Below are positions 54,888-63,399 of a stretch of DNA of 64,000 nt, piece by piece (positions within the stretch are counted from its first letter, which is position 1; each line of letters opens with the position of its first letter). The DNA lies in NCBI GenBank assembly GCA_013289765.1, contig JABCZI010000003.1, positions 310,001-374,000 of the forward strand, read 5' to 3'. The position numbers and the translations under genes are program-made. This DNA is from Acidobacteriota bacterium (lineage in GTDB: Bacteria; Acidobacteriota; Terriglobia; Terriglobales; Acidobacteriaceae). The notes under the pieces are model-generated. The model had not been told where the DNA came from. It was given only the letters and a program-made list of their open reading frames with translations, and ran no database searches.

Positions 54888-55115
54888 ATGACCCCTCCCA
54901 TGTTCCGCAGGAATCTAGGTCGACGGTATGCAGCTATCACGAATTCATTCGTCAAGCTGCTAGCGATATTTAAGCCGCGCACTCCAACTTTCGGCGGGCA
55001 AAGGATGTGCCCGTTTTGCGGACTGATCACTCCGCGATCCCAACGTCTTTGTTTGGAGTGCGGAAAGTCACTCGGAGGTCCTCCTCTCGATCGGAACCAG
55101 ACAAGTCAAGGTTGA
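54888..55115 (+). CDS. Small double-zinc-knuckle protein
   Basis: A 75-residue basic protein. The C-terminal half has two CxxC knuckles (MCPFCGLITPRSQRLCLECG), a complete zinc-ribbon. The N-terminal half is Arg-rich with a short hydrophobic stretch. Such zinc ribbons are found in many small bacterial proteins of unknown function. The start is not well fixed. Confidence 0.5.
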   Translation: MTPPMFRRNLGRRYAAITNSFVKLLAIFKPRTPTFGGQRMCPFCGLITPRSQRLCLECGKSLGGPPLDRNQTSQG

Positions 55116-55288
55116 GCATTGAAGACGTCCGGGTTTGAACGGGCTTCATAGTGATTCTGTTCTCCGACTTCTGAGGAGAATTCATTGACTGCGTGATCTA
55201 GAACGTTGAGGCAGAGCAATTGTGAACAGATATCCTGTTCACGACCGGTTACGATGTGGCGGGTCCAAAAAAGTCGATCGAGGAGACC

Positions 55289-55585
55289 ATGAAAAAACAG
55301 TACCTTCACCTCTCCGCTTACACGTGTGACATGTGCGCTGGCCCGGTCATCGCGGGGTCGTTAGGAGTTCGCGAAAACGAAATTTCAAAAGAGACTGAGA
55401 TCAGTCTCGTAGGAGCACTCTGTCTCTCGTGTGGCCACCGGCAGGACAAAGTATCCGGGGTGGGCCGTCCGCGCTATTTGTTCCCAATTGAATGGGAACC
55501 AGTCAGCTCCGTCGATAAGGCTCCTCTAGAAGGCGGCGGTGAAGGCATTCCCCCACGCCGAACAGTATTAAGCAGTAAGCCATGA
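55289..55585 (+). CDS. 98-residue Cys-rich hypothetical protein
   Basis: The ATG at 55289 is preceded by GAGGAG and begins MKKQYLHLSAYTCDMCAGPV. A second CxxC pair lies at LCLSCGHRQDK, so a zinc-binding fold with CDMC and CLSC knuckles is likely. The middle segment (SLGVRENEISKETEISLVGA) resembles related small acidobacterial proteins I recall. Function unknown. It is convergent with the ice-binding-like gene. Confidence 0.65.
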   Translation: MKKQYLHLSAYTCDMCAGPVIAGSLGVRENEISKETEISLVGALCLSCGHRQDKVSGVGRPRYLFPIEWEPVSSVDKAPLEGGGEGIPPRRTVLSSKP

Positions 55586-55598
55586 GCTGCGATTAGGC

Positions 55599-56387
55599 CT
55601 AGCGGCGAATTCTGCGAAACGCCGCACCGGCAAGAATTGCCAGTCCGCTGCCCATCAGGCTCATCGTACCCGGTTCCGGAACTGTTGATCCTCCTCCGCA
55701 GCCACCACCGATGACATTGTTGTTCATGGTCACGGCGCCATTGATCGCCAAGGCACTTCCGCACCCGATGCTGGCGCCGTTATTCAATGTGATGCTGGTG
55801 AGCGCAAGAATATTTCCGGCGAACGCTGTAGTTGTGCCAAGAGTCGCGGAGCTGCCGACCTGCCAGTACACATTCTTGTCAGTGAGGCTGCTGGTGAAAA
55901 CCACCGCCGAGTTGCTCGCAGTCGTCAGCGTACTCCCGATCTGGAAAACGAACACTGCGTTGGGGTTCCCCTGAGTATTGAGTGTAAGTGTCCCGGTCAA
56001 CTGAGCCGAACTGGCAAAGAAATATACGCCAGGAGTGAGCGTCAACCCACCCAAGTCCTGACCGGTTAGAACGAGAGTGGGAGTCTGGCCTGCCGCTGCG
56101 TTGTATGCCGTCATCAGATCGGCTTGAGCTGTCTGCGCGACCGCGTCTCCTGCATGTATCGCCCCTCCGGTAACGATTCCCGGAGGAAATCCAGTGATTG
56201 CAGTACCCGGCGAAACGCCCAAGTTTCCCGTAATGACACTTGAGCCGGTATTGGTTACGGTCGAGCCCGCCAGGACTCGAAAGCTGCCTGCGGTTCCCAG
56301 ACTGATTGAGTTGGCATAAACATTGAGGGTCAACGATGGAAGAAGCAACAAGGAGAGGGTCAACCAACGAACGCAATGAGACTTCAT
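55599..56387 (-). CDS. Ice-binding-like (DUF3494) protein with PEP-CTERM anchor
   Basis: A 262-residue protein. The signal peptide spans about 1-25. The DUF3494 ice-binding-type beta-helix follows (SVITGNLGVSPGTAITGFPP, TPGVYFFASSAQLTGTLTLN, VYWQVGSSATLGTTTAFAGN). The C-terminus is a PEP-CTERM sorting tail: VPEPG, a hydrophobic helix, and a basic end (FRRIRR). The tail predicts processing by an exosortase system, typically with exopolysaccharide secretion. No exosortase is in the window. Many DUF3494 proteins bind ice crystals, though in soil bacteria some may be adhesins. Confidence 0.93.
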   Translation of the reverse strand: MKSHCVRWLTLSLLLLPSLTLNVYANSISLGTAGSFRVLAGSTVTNTGSSVITGNLGVSPGTAITGFPPGIVTGGAIHAGDAVAQTAQADLMTAYNAAAGQTPTLVLTGQDLGGLTLTPGVYFFASSAQLTGTLTLNTQGNPNAVFVFQIGSTLTTASNSAVVFTSSLTDKNVYWQVGSSATLGTTTAFAGNILALTSITLNNGASIGCGSALAINGAVTMNNNVIGGGCGGGSTVPEPGTMSLMGSGLAILAGAAFRRIRR

Positions 56388-56688
56388 GTCTGTTCCAACT
56401 TTCCAGGTCTTCTCCGCCCCAGCGCCGGCACCTAGCTACGAGCGCGCTCCTCGACTCAAGAGCTCGCTACGTTTGCCATGGCAGGACGCCACGTTAAGGC
56501 CGGTCGAACTATGACAGCGTGCTAAGAGAAAATCTGTTCTCTATTGCACAGTTTCGCCGGAAAACGCGGGGCTCAGAATGTTCGTGAGTGTGCCAGACGC
56601 CGAAGACGGTAAAGATCGCAAGGACGCACAAGAGTGAAAGCGAATCGGGGAGACAGGCGTGGCCTGTTACCAGTATCGGTAGAGGGTT
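56388..56688. other. Intergenic stretch, no gene seen
   Basis: 301 bases between the start of the ice-binding-like gene and the end of the Crp/Fnr gene. It should hold the ice-binding gene promoter. No other feature recognised. Confidence 0.35.
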
Positions 56689-57366
56689 TCAATCGTGCAG
56701 AACGATATTAAGCAACGAGCTGTGGACCTGGAGACCGCCTTCTACTCCTCCCGCATAATGAATGAATCCCAATTTCCGGAACCGGTTCATGAAGAAACTA
56801 ACTCTCGAACGAGTGGTTCCCACCATCTCGGCCAAGGTCTCCTGACTGATTTTCGGGACCGCGGTTTCAGGGATCCCTTCCTTACCGAAATGAGCGAGCA
56901 ATAGAAGGACACGGGCCAGCCTCTTTTCACTGGAGTTGAACATCTGGTCAACCAGATCCTCTTCGTAACGAATATTCCGCGCCAACAAATAGGCGACGAA
57001 TAGGTCAGAGAAGGCGTGTTCGCGGTGCAGGGCATTCATCATCGCCTTCTTGTCAACGCGCAGAAGGTCGCAATCGGTCATGGCCGCGGCAGAGCCCATG
57101 CGCAGAAGCTGCCCTGCCAGTGAACCCTCGCCAAAAAAGTTCCCCTGACTCAGGATGCCGATCGTCGCTTCTTTGCCCGACTTGGATACGACGCTGAGGC
57201 GCACTTTTCCTTTCTGGACATAAAAAACGGCATCCGCGGCATCCCCTTGCGCATATATCAATTGTTTATTGGGAACAGACACAATCTTCCTGCCCTCGCC
57301 AATCGTCGCGAGGAAAGTGTCGGGGTCGAATCCGCGGTTTTTGTTGGCCGCCGCAGACAACTTCAT
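56689..57366 (-). CDS. Crp/Fnr-family transcriptional regulator
   Basis: A 225-residue regulator. A cyclic-nucleotide-binding fold occupies about 15-130 (VFYVQKGKVRLSVVSKSGKE, GNFFGEGSLAG), and a winged helix-turn-helix about 150-220 (KISQETLAEMVGTTRSRVSF). The Cys residues used for a [4Fe-4S] cluster by Fnr are absent. The effector-contacting Arg is not clearly present, so the ligand is uncertain. It may respond to redox or stress. Nearby small membrane-protein genes are plausible targets by position only. Confidence 0.9.
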   Translation of the reverse strand: MKLSAAANKNRGFDPDTFLATIGEGRKIVSVPNKQLIYAQGDAADAVFYVQKGKVRLSVVSKSGKEATIGILSQGNFFGEGSLAGQLLRMGSAAAMTDCDLLRVDKKAMMNALHREHAFSDLFVAYLLARNIRYEEDLVDQMFNSSEKRLARVLLLLAHFGKEGIPETAVPKISQETLAEMVGTTRSRVSFFMNRFRKLGFIHYAGGVEGGLQVHSSLLNIVLHD

Positions 57367-57924
57367 AGAAACAAATTATAGAATCAACGGCCTTCGGACG
57401 GTGAGCTATTTTGCACAGTTTCTTCCATTAGGCCATATGGCTTCTAGAGTCGGGGCCGGCCACGTTCGTGCTGAACAGTCACGGAGCCCTCAGATGCGGT
57501 CTGGATGCGGCGCGGTGCGCGGTTGGCCAGTATTGAGTTCACATTTTTCTCCCGGCTTAGCTCCGCAAGTAGGACACGAACTGGTCAATTGTCACTTCCC
57601 CAAGTCTATTTCATTGAATATGTCGAATCTAGTATGTGAGCTATCTTGCTCAGACACGACAGGCGGCACCTGTCATTCTTGAGTCTCCTGAGTGTGTAAC
57701 AGAGCCGCGGCTGCTGAGTCGCAGTTCTAATTTGAGGTCGTATGCGAACTGGCTTCGGAGCCATATCACCTGAAGCAGCCACATCCGGCATCAGCATTCT
57801 TCATTCGTATGTGCCGCGAATCTGCGGTGAACAGAATTCGACCCTAAAGCCCCGAGACATTGGAATAGAGCACTGTTTCATGCGAATGAACGGGGCAAGT
57901 CCGCGATATGAAAGGTAAAGGTAT
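57367..57924. other. Intergenic stretch upstream of the Thivi_2564-like gene
   Basis: 558 bases between the divergent Crp/Fnr and Thivi_2564-like genes, so promoters of both are expected here. No coding frame stands out. No strong Crp-type palindrome was found by eye. Confidence 0.4.
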
Positions 57925-58116
57925 ATGCCTTTAATTCAACTCCTGGAAGTTCTGATCGTAGTCGGCGTCCTGTTGTGGCTGGTAAATCGCTTTATCCCCA
58001 TGCAGGGATCCATTAAGTCAATTTTGAACGGCGTTGTGATCATCGTCGTGGTTTTGTGGCTTCTGAATGTTTTTGGGCTGTTTCACTCCCTTTCCCGCAT
58101 TCGCGTTGGAACATAA
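57925..58116 (+). CDS. Thivi_2564-family small membrane protein
   Basis: A 63-residue protein made of two membrane helices (LEVLIVVGVLLWLVNRFIPM and ILNGVVIIVVVLWLLNVFGL) and a short basic tail. The MPLIQLLxVLIVVGVLLWLV start is the family hallmark. The function is unknown. It starts a plus-strand run with the OmpA-like gene 95 bp downstream. Confidence 0.82.
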   Translation: MPLIQLLEVLIVVGVLLWLVNRFIPMQGSIKSILNGVVIIVVVLWLLNVFGLFHSLSRIRVGT

Positions 58117-58211
58117 AGGATGCGGCATCAGGGAAAGCGATCAAACAGGTCGAACGTTACCAACACATCGATATCACGGAGCACGGCAGGCATCTGCCCC
58201 AAGGAGACACT

Positions 58212-59879
58212 TTGAAAACGAAACTATTGCTAGCCGCAGGAATCACTCTTAGTTTGAGCGCTTTTGCCCAAACCAATTCTAAAACGATCGGCGACGTCGA
58301 ACATATGGATACGATGCCTACGTTCCGCGTGGTTGTCATCAGCCGTAGCGTGCAAGCGGTTAACTACAAGCATCGCAGCGGATCGTCGAAGCTGGATTTT
58401 GCAGGCACGACCTTAATGCCATCTGCGAATGGCGTAGCTGAAGTGAACAGCCACCGGGGATCCATCGTCATCCAGGCTGAATTTGGCGACCTTCAGAAGC
58501 CGACAACCTTTGGCAATGAATATTTGACCTACGTTTTGTGGGCGATTTCGCCCGAAGGCCGCGCTGTAAATTTGGGAGAAGTGCTGGTTGGCGACAACCA
58601 CCGCAGCAAGCTGGAAGTGAGCACCGACCTTCAGGCGTTTGCTCTGATCGTCACTGCGGAACCGTACTACGCAGTTCGCCAGCCGAGTAATGCTGTGATT
58701 CTCGAGAACGTGATTCGGGAGGATACCAAGGGAACCAGCGAAGCAGTGAATGCAAAGTACGAACTGATGGAGCGCGGCGGCTACATTCCGACCGGATATA
58801 AGTTCGACCCAGTAGTCCTAAATGCGAAGCTGCCGCTTGAATTTTTTGAAGCGAGGAATGCGCTCCGCATCGCACAGTCAGAGGGTTCTGAGCAATATGC
58901 GAGCTCAAGCTACCGGCACGCCGTCGAACTGATGAATCACGCCGATGAATATGCGATTCGAAAACATATCGACAAAAAGCCCTTGATCGCGGTTTCCCGT
59001 GAGGCCGTGCAGACGGCGGAAGATGCACGCGAGATTGCCGTCAAGAAAATGGACGACGTGCGCCTGGCAAACGAACGCCAGGATTCAGCGGATGCTCAAG
59101 TCCGCACCAGGGGAGAGGCCGACGCCGCCATGCGGCAGAAGGAACTAGCCGAATCCGACACTGCGCGTGCCCGGGCAGCAACTGTTCAGGCTGAATCCGA
59201 TACCGCCAATGCCCGCACGGCAAAGGCTCAAGCAGAGTCCGACGCAGCCAGAGCACGGAACGACGCAAACGATGCGCAAGCCGCAACGGCGAGGGCGAAC
59301 GCAGATATGGAAGCCAGCCAGGCTTCCGCAGCAAGCGCACTTTCGGCAGCCCAAGCGGATGCAGAGCAGTCGCGACTCGCGGCGCAGCGATCGGATATGA
59401 ATGCGCAACGGGCGGAAACCGACAAAGCGGCAATGCGCGCCAAGTTGGCGGAGCAATTAAATGCCATCCTTCACACTCGCGAAAGCGCGCGCGGGCTGAT
59501 TGTCAGCATGTCCGATGTGTTGTTCGACACTGGAAAATACTCGTTGAAGCCGGGAGCACGCGAGAAACTGGCGAAGGTCGCCGGCATTCTGCTTTCTTAC
59601 CCTGGACTCAATATAGAAGTCGGCGGCTATACAGATAATGTAGGCGGCGATTCGATGAATCAAACCCTGTCCGAGAATCGCGCCGCATCCGTCCGCGATT
59701 ATCTCGTGCAGCAAGGCGTCGCAACTGGTTCGGTATCCTCCAGGGGCTTCGGCAACACATTGCCGGTCGCCACGAATGAAAACTCGGCGGGCCGTCAACA
59801 AAACCGCAGAGTTGAACTGCTCGTGTCGGGCGAAGCCATTGGGGCTCCGGTCAACGCGACAACCGGAAGCTTGCAGTAG
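58212..59879 (+). CDS. OmpA-like peptidoglycan-binding protein with long coiled coil
   Basis: A 555-residue protein from a TTG start preceded by AAGGAG, which exposes a good signal peptide (LKTKLLLAAGITLSLSAFAQ). Residues about 20-260 form an unrecognised beta-rich region. About 260-435 is an alanine-rich, repetitive coiled coil (AESDTARARAATVQAESDTA, AKAQAESDAARAR). The C-terminal OmpA domain (about 436-540) has LFDTGKYSLKPGAREKLAKV, GYTDNVGGDSMNQTLSENRA and RGFGNTLPVATNENSAGRQQ, the peptidoglycan-binding core. It probably spans from an outer-membrane or periplasmic domain to the cell wall. Confidence 0.9.
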   Translation: MKTKLLLAAGITLSLSAFAQTNSKTIGDVEHMDTMPTFRVVVISRSVQAVNYKHRSGSSKLDFAGTTLMPSANGVAEVNSHRGSIVIQAEFGDLQKPTTFGNEYLTYVLWAISPEGRAVNLGEVLVGDNHRSKLEVSTDLQAFALIVTAEPYYAVRQPSNAVILENVIREDTKGTSEAVNAKYELMERGGYIPTGYKFDPVVLNAKLPLEFFEARNALRIAQSEGSEQYASSSYRHAVELMNHADEYAIRKHIDKKPLIAVSREAVQTAEDAREIAVKKMDDVRLANERQDSADAQVRTRGEADAAMRQKELAESDTARARAATVQAESDTANARTAKAQAESDAARARNDANDAQAATARANADMEASQASAASALSAAQADAEQSRLAAQRSDMNAQRAETDKAAMRAKLAEQLNAILHTRESARGLIVSMSDVLFDTGKYSLKPGAREKLAKVAGILLSYPGLNIEVGGYTDNVGGDSMNQTLSENRAASVRDYLVQQGVATGSVSSRGFGNTLPVATNENSAGRQQNRRVELLVSGEAIGAPVNATTGSLQ

Positions 59880-59886
59880 CCGGCGA

Positions 59887-59911
59887 GGACGCGGGCGGTT
59901 CGCCCGCGTCC
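59887..59911 (+). other. Perfect 11-bp hairpin between the OmpA-like and DUF3309 genes
   Basis: GGACGCGGGCG and CGCCCGCGTCC pair perfectly around a GTT loop, 7 bp after the OmpA-like stop. No T-run follows, so it is probably an mRNA-stabilising or attenuating hairpin rather than a simple intrinsic terminator. Confidence 0.75.
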
Positions 59912-59972
59912 ACACCGACCGTACTAGAGGCAACAACCTGCGCCCCGCAGGAATCGACGATAGGAGCACATT

Positions 59973-60128
59973 ATGCTTGGAACCGTATTGATCGTAATTC
60001 TACTGCTGGCGCTTTTCGGCGCTTTGCCACGCTGGTCGCACAGCCGGCAGTGGGGTTATGCCCCAACCGGTGGCCTGGGGTTGGTTCTCTTTATTGTGGT
60101 CATCCTCCTGGTGCTCGGACGCATTTAA
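59973..60128 (+). CDS. DUF3309 small membrane protein
   Basis: A 51-residue protein. It begins MLGTVLIVILLLALFGALPR, has the central WSHSRQWGYAPTGGLG typical of DUF3309, and ends in a second helix (LVLFIVVILLVLGRI). TAGGAG precedes the ATG. Function unknown. The phospholipase-like gene starts 3 bp after its stop, so the two are co-translated. Confidence 0.9.
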   Translation: MLGTVLIVILLLALFGALPRWSHSRQWGYAPTGGLGLVLFIVVILLVLGRI

Positions 60129-60131
60129 GCC

Positions 60132-61454
60132 ATGCGTGACCCGGCAATCTCACCAGCAAACATCACCAAGACGCGGCGGCTGCTTTTCCAACGTATCGTC
60201 CCGCTTTTTCTCCTCGTGCTGATGTCCCCCATCAATTTGTCTGCTTACTCTGTTCTGACGCACGAGGAAATTGTCGATCTGCTATGGACCGATGAGATCC
60301 GGCCTCTGTTGCTCAAGAGATATCCCGGGCTCACCGAAGACCAACTCAAAGAGGCGCACGCTTATGCCTATGGCGGCGCCGTCATCCAGGATTTGGGCTA
60401 CTATCCATTTGGCAGCAAAGAATTCAGCGATCTGGTTCACTACGTTCGCAGCGGAGATTTTGTTCGCGAACTGCTGCTCGAAAGTCAGGACGTTAACGAA
60501 TACGCCTTCGCGCTCGGGGCACTATCGCACTACACGGCGGACATTGCCGGCCATCCGGCAGTCAACCAGGCGGTTGCGATCGAGTATCCGAAGTTGCAGG
60601 CAAAGTTCGGCAAGTCCGTTCGGTACGCTCAGGGCAAGACGGCGCATTTGAAAACGGAGTTTGGTTTCGACACGGTTCAGGTCGCGAAGAATCGTTACGC
60701 CTCACAGCAGTACCACGATTTTATCGGCTTCGAAGTGTCCAAGCCCCTATTGGAGCGCGTGTTTCCCGTGGTATACGGAGTGGAGTTAAAAGACGTACTT
60801 ACCCATGAGGATCTCGCGGTGGGATCCTATCGTTTCGCGGTGAGCCGACTAATTCCGCGTATGACGCAAGTCGCGCTGCAAACCCACAAGAAGGACCTGA
60901 TGCGTGAAACACCAAACTTCGCCAAACGGAAGTTCCTCTACCGTCTTTCGCGATCTGATTACGAAAAGCAGTGGGGAAAAGACTATGTGAAGCCTGGTGC
61001 TGGTACTCGCATCCTGTCTACGCTCCTGCGATATATGCCACGGATTGGCCCATTCAAAGGTCTGTCGTTCAATAATCCGACTCCCCAAACTGAAGATTTG
61101 TATTTCAAGAGCGTCAACAAGACCGTCGATCAATATAGAGCGTTTCTCGAAGAAGTGCGCAGCGACACATTGGTGCTTCCCAACTGTGACCTTGATAGTG
61201 GCCAACCGACAAAGGCAGCAGAATACTCTCTTACGGACGATGCCTACGCAAAGCTGCTGGCTCAATTGGCGAAGCGGAAGTTCGATCGGACGTCGCTGGA
61301 GCTCCGCGCTAACATCCTGCTCTTTTATTCTGATCCCTCCGCTGCGATCGAAACAAAAAGAGACCCAGTTCGCTGGCAGAGTGTGCTGATGTCGCTGGAC
61401 CAGCTGAAAGCCGTGGCGCCCGTGGCGTCGGCGGCGGGTACCGCCGCACAGTAA
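60132..61454 (+). CDS. Zinc-dependent phospholipase C-like protein
   Basis: A 440-residue protein with an N-terminal signal or anchor (IVPLFLLVLMSPINLSAYSV). Conserved His/Asp residues fit a zinc-dependent PLC fold: SVLTHEEIVDLLW, AYAYGGAVIQDLGYYPFGSK, FALGALSHYTADIAGHPAVN and VLTHEDL. The Zn_dep_PLPC family includes true phospholipases and bacterial proteins of unknown activity. Immediate coupling to the DUF3309 membrane protein suggests work at the envelope. Confidence 0.82.
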   Translation: MRDPAISPANITKTRRLLFQRIVPLFLLVLMSPINLSAYSVLTHEEIVDLLWTDEIRPLLLKRYPGLTEDQLKEAHAYAYGGAVIQDLGYYPFGSKEFSDLVHYVRSGDFVRELLLESQDVNEYAFALGALSHYTADIAGHPAVNQAVAIEYPKLQAKFGKSVRYAQGKTAHLKTEFGFDTVQVAKNRYASQQYHDFIGFEVSKPLLERVFPVVYGVELKDVLTHEDLAVGSYRFAVSRLIPRMTQVALQTHKKDLMRETPNFAKRKFLYRLSRSDYEKQWGKDYVKPGAGTRILSTLLRYMPRIGPFKGLSFNNPTPQTEDLYFKSVNKTVDQYRAFLEEVRSDTLVLPNCDLDSGQPTKAAEYSLTDDAYAKLLAQLAKRKFDRTSLELRANILLFYSDPSAAIETKRDPVRWQSVLMSLDQLKAVAPVASAAGTAAQ

Positions 61455-61684
61455 TCCCCGCAAGAAGTTCTAGTTGTGAAGATGTCTCGAAGAATTCGCT
61501 TCTGAACTCGACCGACTACTTCCCACTGCCGACTGGGAGCCCTCAACGAAAGGAGTCTCCTACACATTTTCAATCCCACATTTGCCGAAATTTGGATCGA
61601 GAACGCGCTACGAAGGGTATAAGGTTATTTCTCGCTTTTGCGAAAGTGCTCATGATAGAAACGAACCTTCGGAACTGAGACGCC

Positions 61685-63037
61685 ATGAAGAGCCCGTTGC
61701 AAGAAAATCGCAGTCAGCCTGACAGCTTAGTCCAACCTCCTAAGGCTACACGTGTCCGCTGGGTGGTGATGAGTATTGTCATGGCGATTATGGCAGTCAC
61801 GACGTTGAATCGTCTGAACCTAAGTGTTGCGGGTAAGTACATCGAGGCAGAGTTCTCCTTCAGCACCATCTCCATGGGAATGATCTTCGGCGCCTTTCTT
61901 TGGGGCTACGCATTGTTTCAGATTCCCTGGGGATATGTTTGCGATCGCATTGGACCTCGGCGCACGTTAACTGCATCAATTTTATGTTTTGCAATCGGAT
62001 CGGGAGCCATGGTCCTGGTGCCGAAATTTGCCGCGGCGACGGGAATCAGTACGCTCGCAGCCTTTCGACTGGTCCGCTTTCTTACCGGAATCGGTGAGGC
62101 GGCAGTTTCCTCTAACGTAACTCGAGTCATCGCATCCTGGACGGCTCTGCGAGAGCGAGGCTTCGCCAGCGGCTTGCAGGTCTGCGGTCTGGGACTCGGT
62201 GGAACTCTCACTCCAATTGCCATTGCGTGGACGATGGTTCATTGGGGATGGCGAGCCTCGTTTGCCATATCCGCCTCGCTGGCCTTCCTTGTTGTCGCAG
62301 TATGGCATTGGTACGTCACTGATTGGCCGGAAGAACATCCCCGCGTGAACCAGGCAGAAGTAAAACTCATACATCCAGATGAATCGATCAAGGGCGTTCC
62401 CCGCTTCCAGCGGACCGCAGCGAACGTGCCCTGGGCGAAAATGCTAAGCAGTATTTCTGTATGGGGATTGATCCTCGGATACGGATGTCAAGGCTATGCA
62501 TTCTACGTTTATTACAACTGGTTTTATTTTTACGCGGTGAAACAGCGAGGACTGGACATCATGCATGCGGCGGCGTGGACCTCAGCGCCCTTCTTCGCGA
62601 TGGCTGTTCTCTCGCCCGTGGGCGGATGGTTTTCTGATCGCATTGCAAGGGTGTCTGATCGCCGCACCGGACGGCGGGTCGCGGTGTGGATGGGCATGGG
62701 AGTCGCGGCCTTGCTGTTGTACGTTGGGAATCATCTCAGTGTGACCGTTGTCGCCCTCCCCATGATCGCTCTCGCCGCGGGCTTCACGATGTTTGCGGCC
62801 GCAAATTTCTGGGCTGCCTGCATTGATTTGGCGCCCAGTTCATCCGCCTCGATGTCTGCTCTGATGAACACCATTGGCAGTCTTGGGGGCGTTGTGTCGT
62901 CCGCGGTCACGGCCTCCGTTGCCGTTCATCGGGGCTGGAGTCACGCTTTGGACTTGGCTGTTGTGGTGACGCTTGGGTCCGGCTTACTATTCACTTTGGT
63001 CGACGCCAATCACAGCCTGGAAGAAAAAGCCACTTGA
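61685..63037 (+). CDS. MFS transporter, anion:cation symporter (ACS) type
   Basis: A 450-residue, 12-helix major facilitator. The first helix holds TTLNRLNLSVAGKYIEAEFS. GYALFQIPWGYVCDRIGPRR carries the loop 2-3 motif (G-x-x-x-D-R-x-G-x-R-R). GWFSDRIARVSDRRTGRR is the second-half equivalent. The sequence fits the family that imports hexuronates, glucarate or galactonate. Substrate is inferred only. It lies just upstream of a TonB-dependent receptor in the same orientation. Confidence 0.88.
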   Translation: MKSPLQENRSQPDSLVQPPKATRVRWVVMSIVMAIMAVTTLNRLNLSVAGKYIEAEFSFSTISMGMIFGAFLWGYALFQIPWGYVCDRIGPRRTLTASILCFAIGSGAMVLVPKFAAATGISTLAAFRLVRFLTGIGEAAVSSNVTRVIASWTALRERGFASGLQVCGLGLGGTLTPIAIAWTMVHWGWRASFAISASLAFLVVAVWHWYVTDWPEEHPRVNQAEVKLIHPDESIKGVPRFQRTAANVPWAKMLSSISVWGLILGYGCQGYAFYVYYNWFYFYAVKQRGLDIMHAAAWTSAPFFAMAVLSPVGGWFSDRIARVSDRRTGRRVAVWMGMGVAALLLYVGNHLSVTVVALPMIALAAGFTMFAAANFWAACIDLAPSSSASMSALMNTIGSLGGVVSSAVTASVAVHRGWSHALDLAVVVTLGSGLLFTLVDANHSLEEKAT

Positions 63038-63399
63038 TGTTGACTCGCGAGAGTCGTGGCAAACAGGAGATCTGAGATCGGGATGGAGTTCCTGAGTCAA
63101 ATCACAGGCGCGAAACATGAAGGCCGCTACGAATCATAAATTCGCCAGCATTTTTTGCAAGTTGCCGATCTTGCGACAACGCTGACTCGCGACTCCGGAT
63201 ATTTTCCCTTTCACCTCTTCCCTCTCACCTCAACGATGAAGAGTTCATCGGACACTCTTCTCCATTGCAGCAACGCATTGATGCTCACGTCAACATGAAT
63301 GGAAATTAATGTGTTGTAACTGCTTGAGATGAATGGAAATTAATGTGTTCTAACTTCTCGCTGTTGAGTTAAGCTCTGTGGCGCACTGAAGGGGGCACC
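63038..63399. other. Intergenic region upstream of the TonB-dependent receptor
   Basis: 362 bases without a gene, expected to carry the receptor's promoter. It contains a 27-bp direct repeat (63295-63321 and 63329-63355), described separately. No clear terminator for the MFS gene was found. Confidence 0.55.
63295..63355 (+). repeat. 27-bp direct repeat, 34-bp period, upstream of the receptor gene
   Basis: Bases 63295-63321 and 63329-63355 agree at 26 of 27 positions, the difference being G/C near the 3' end. Each includes GGAAATTAATGTGTT. The start-to-start distance of 34 bp is close to three helical turns, suiting two regulator dimers on one face of the DNA. The second copy ends 44 bp before the receptor's ATG, so it could overlap the promoter. 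Confidence 0.75.
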
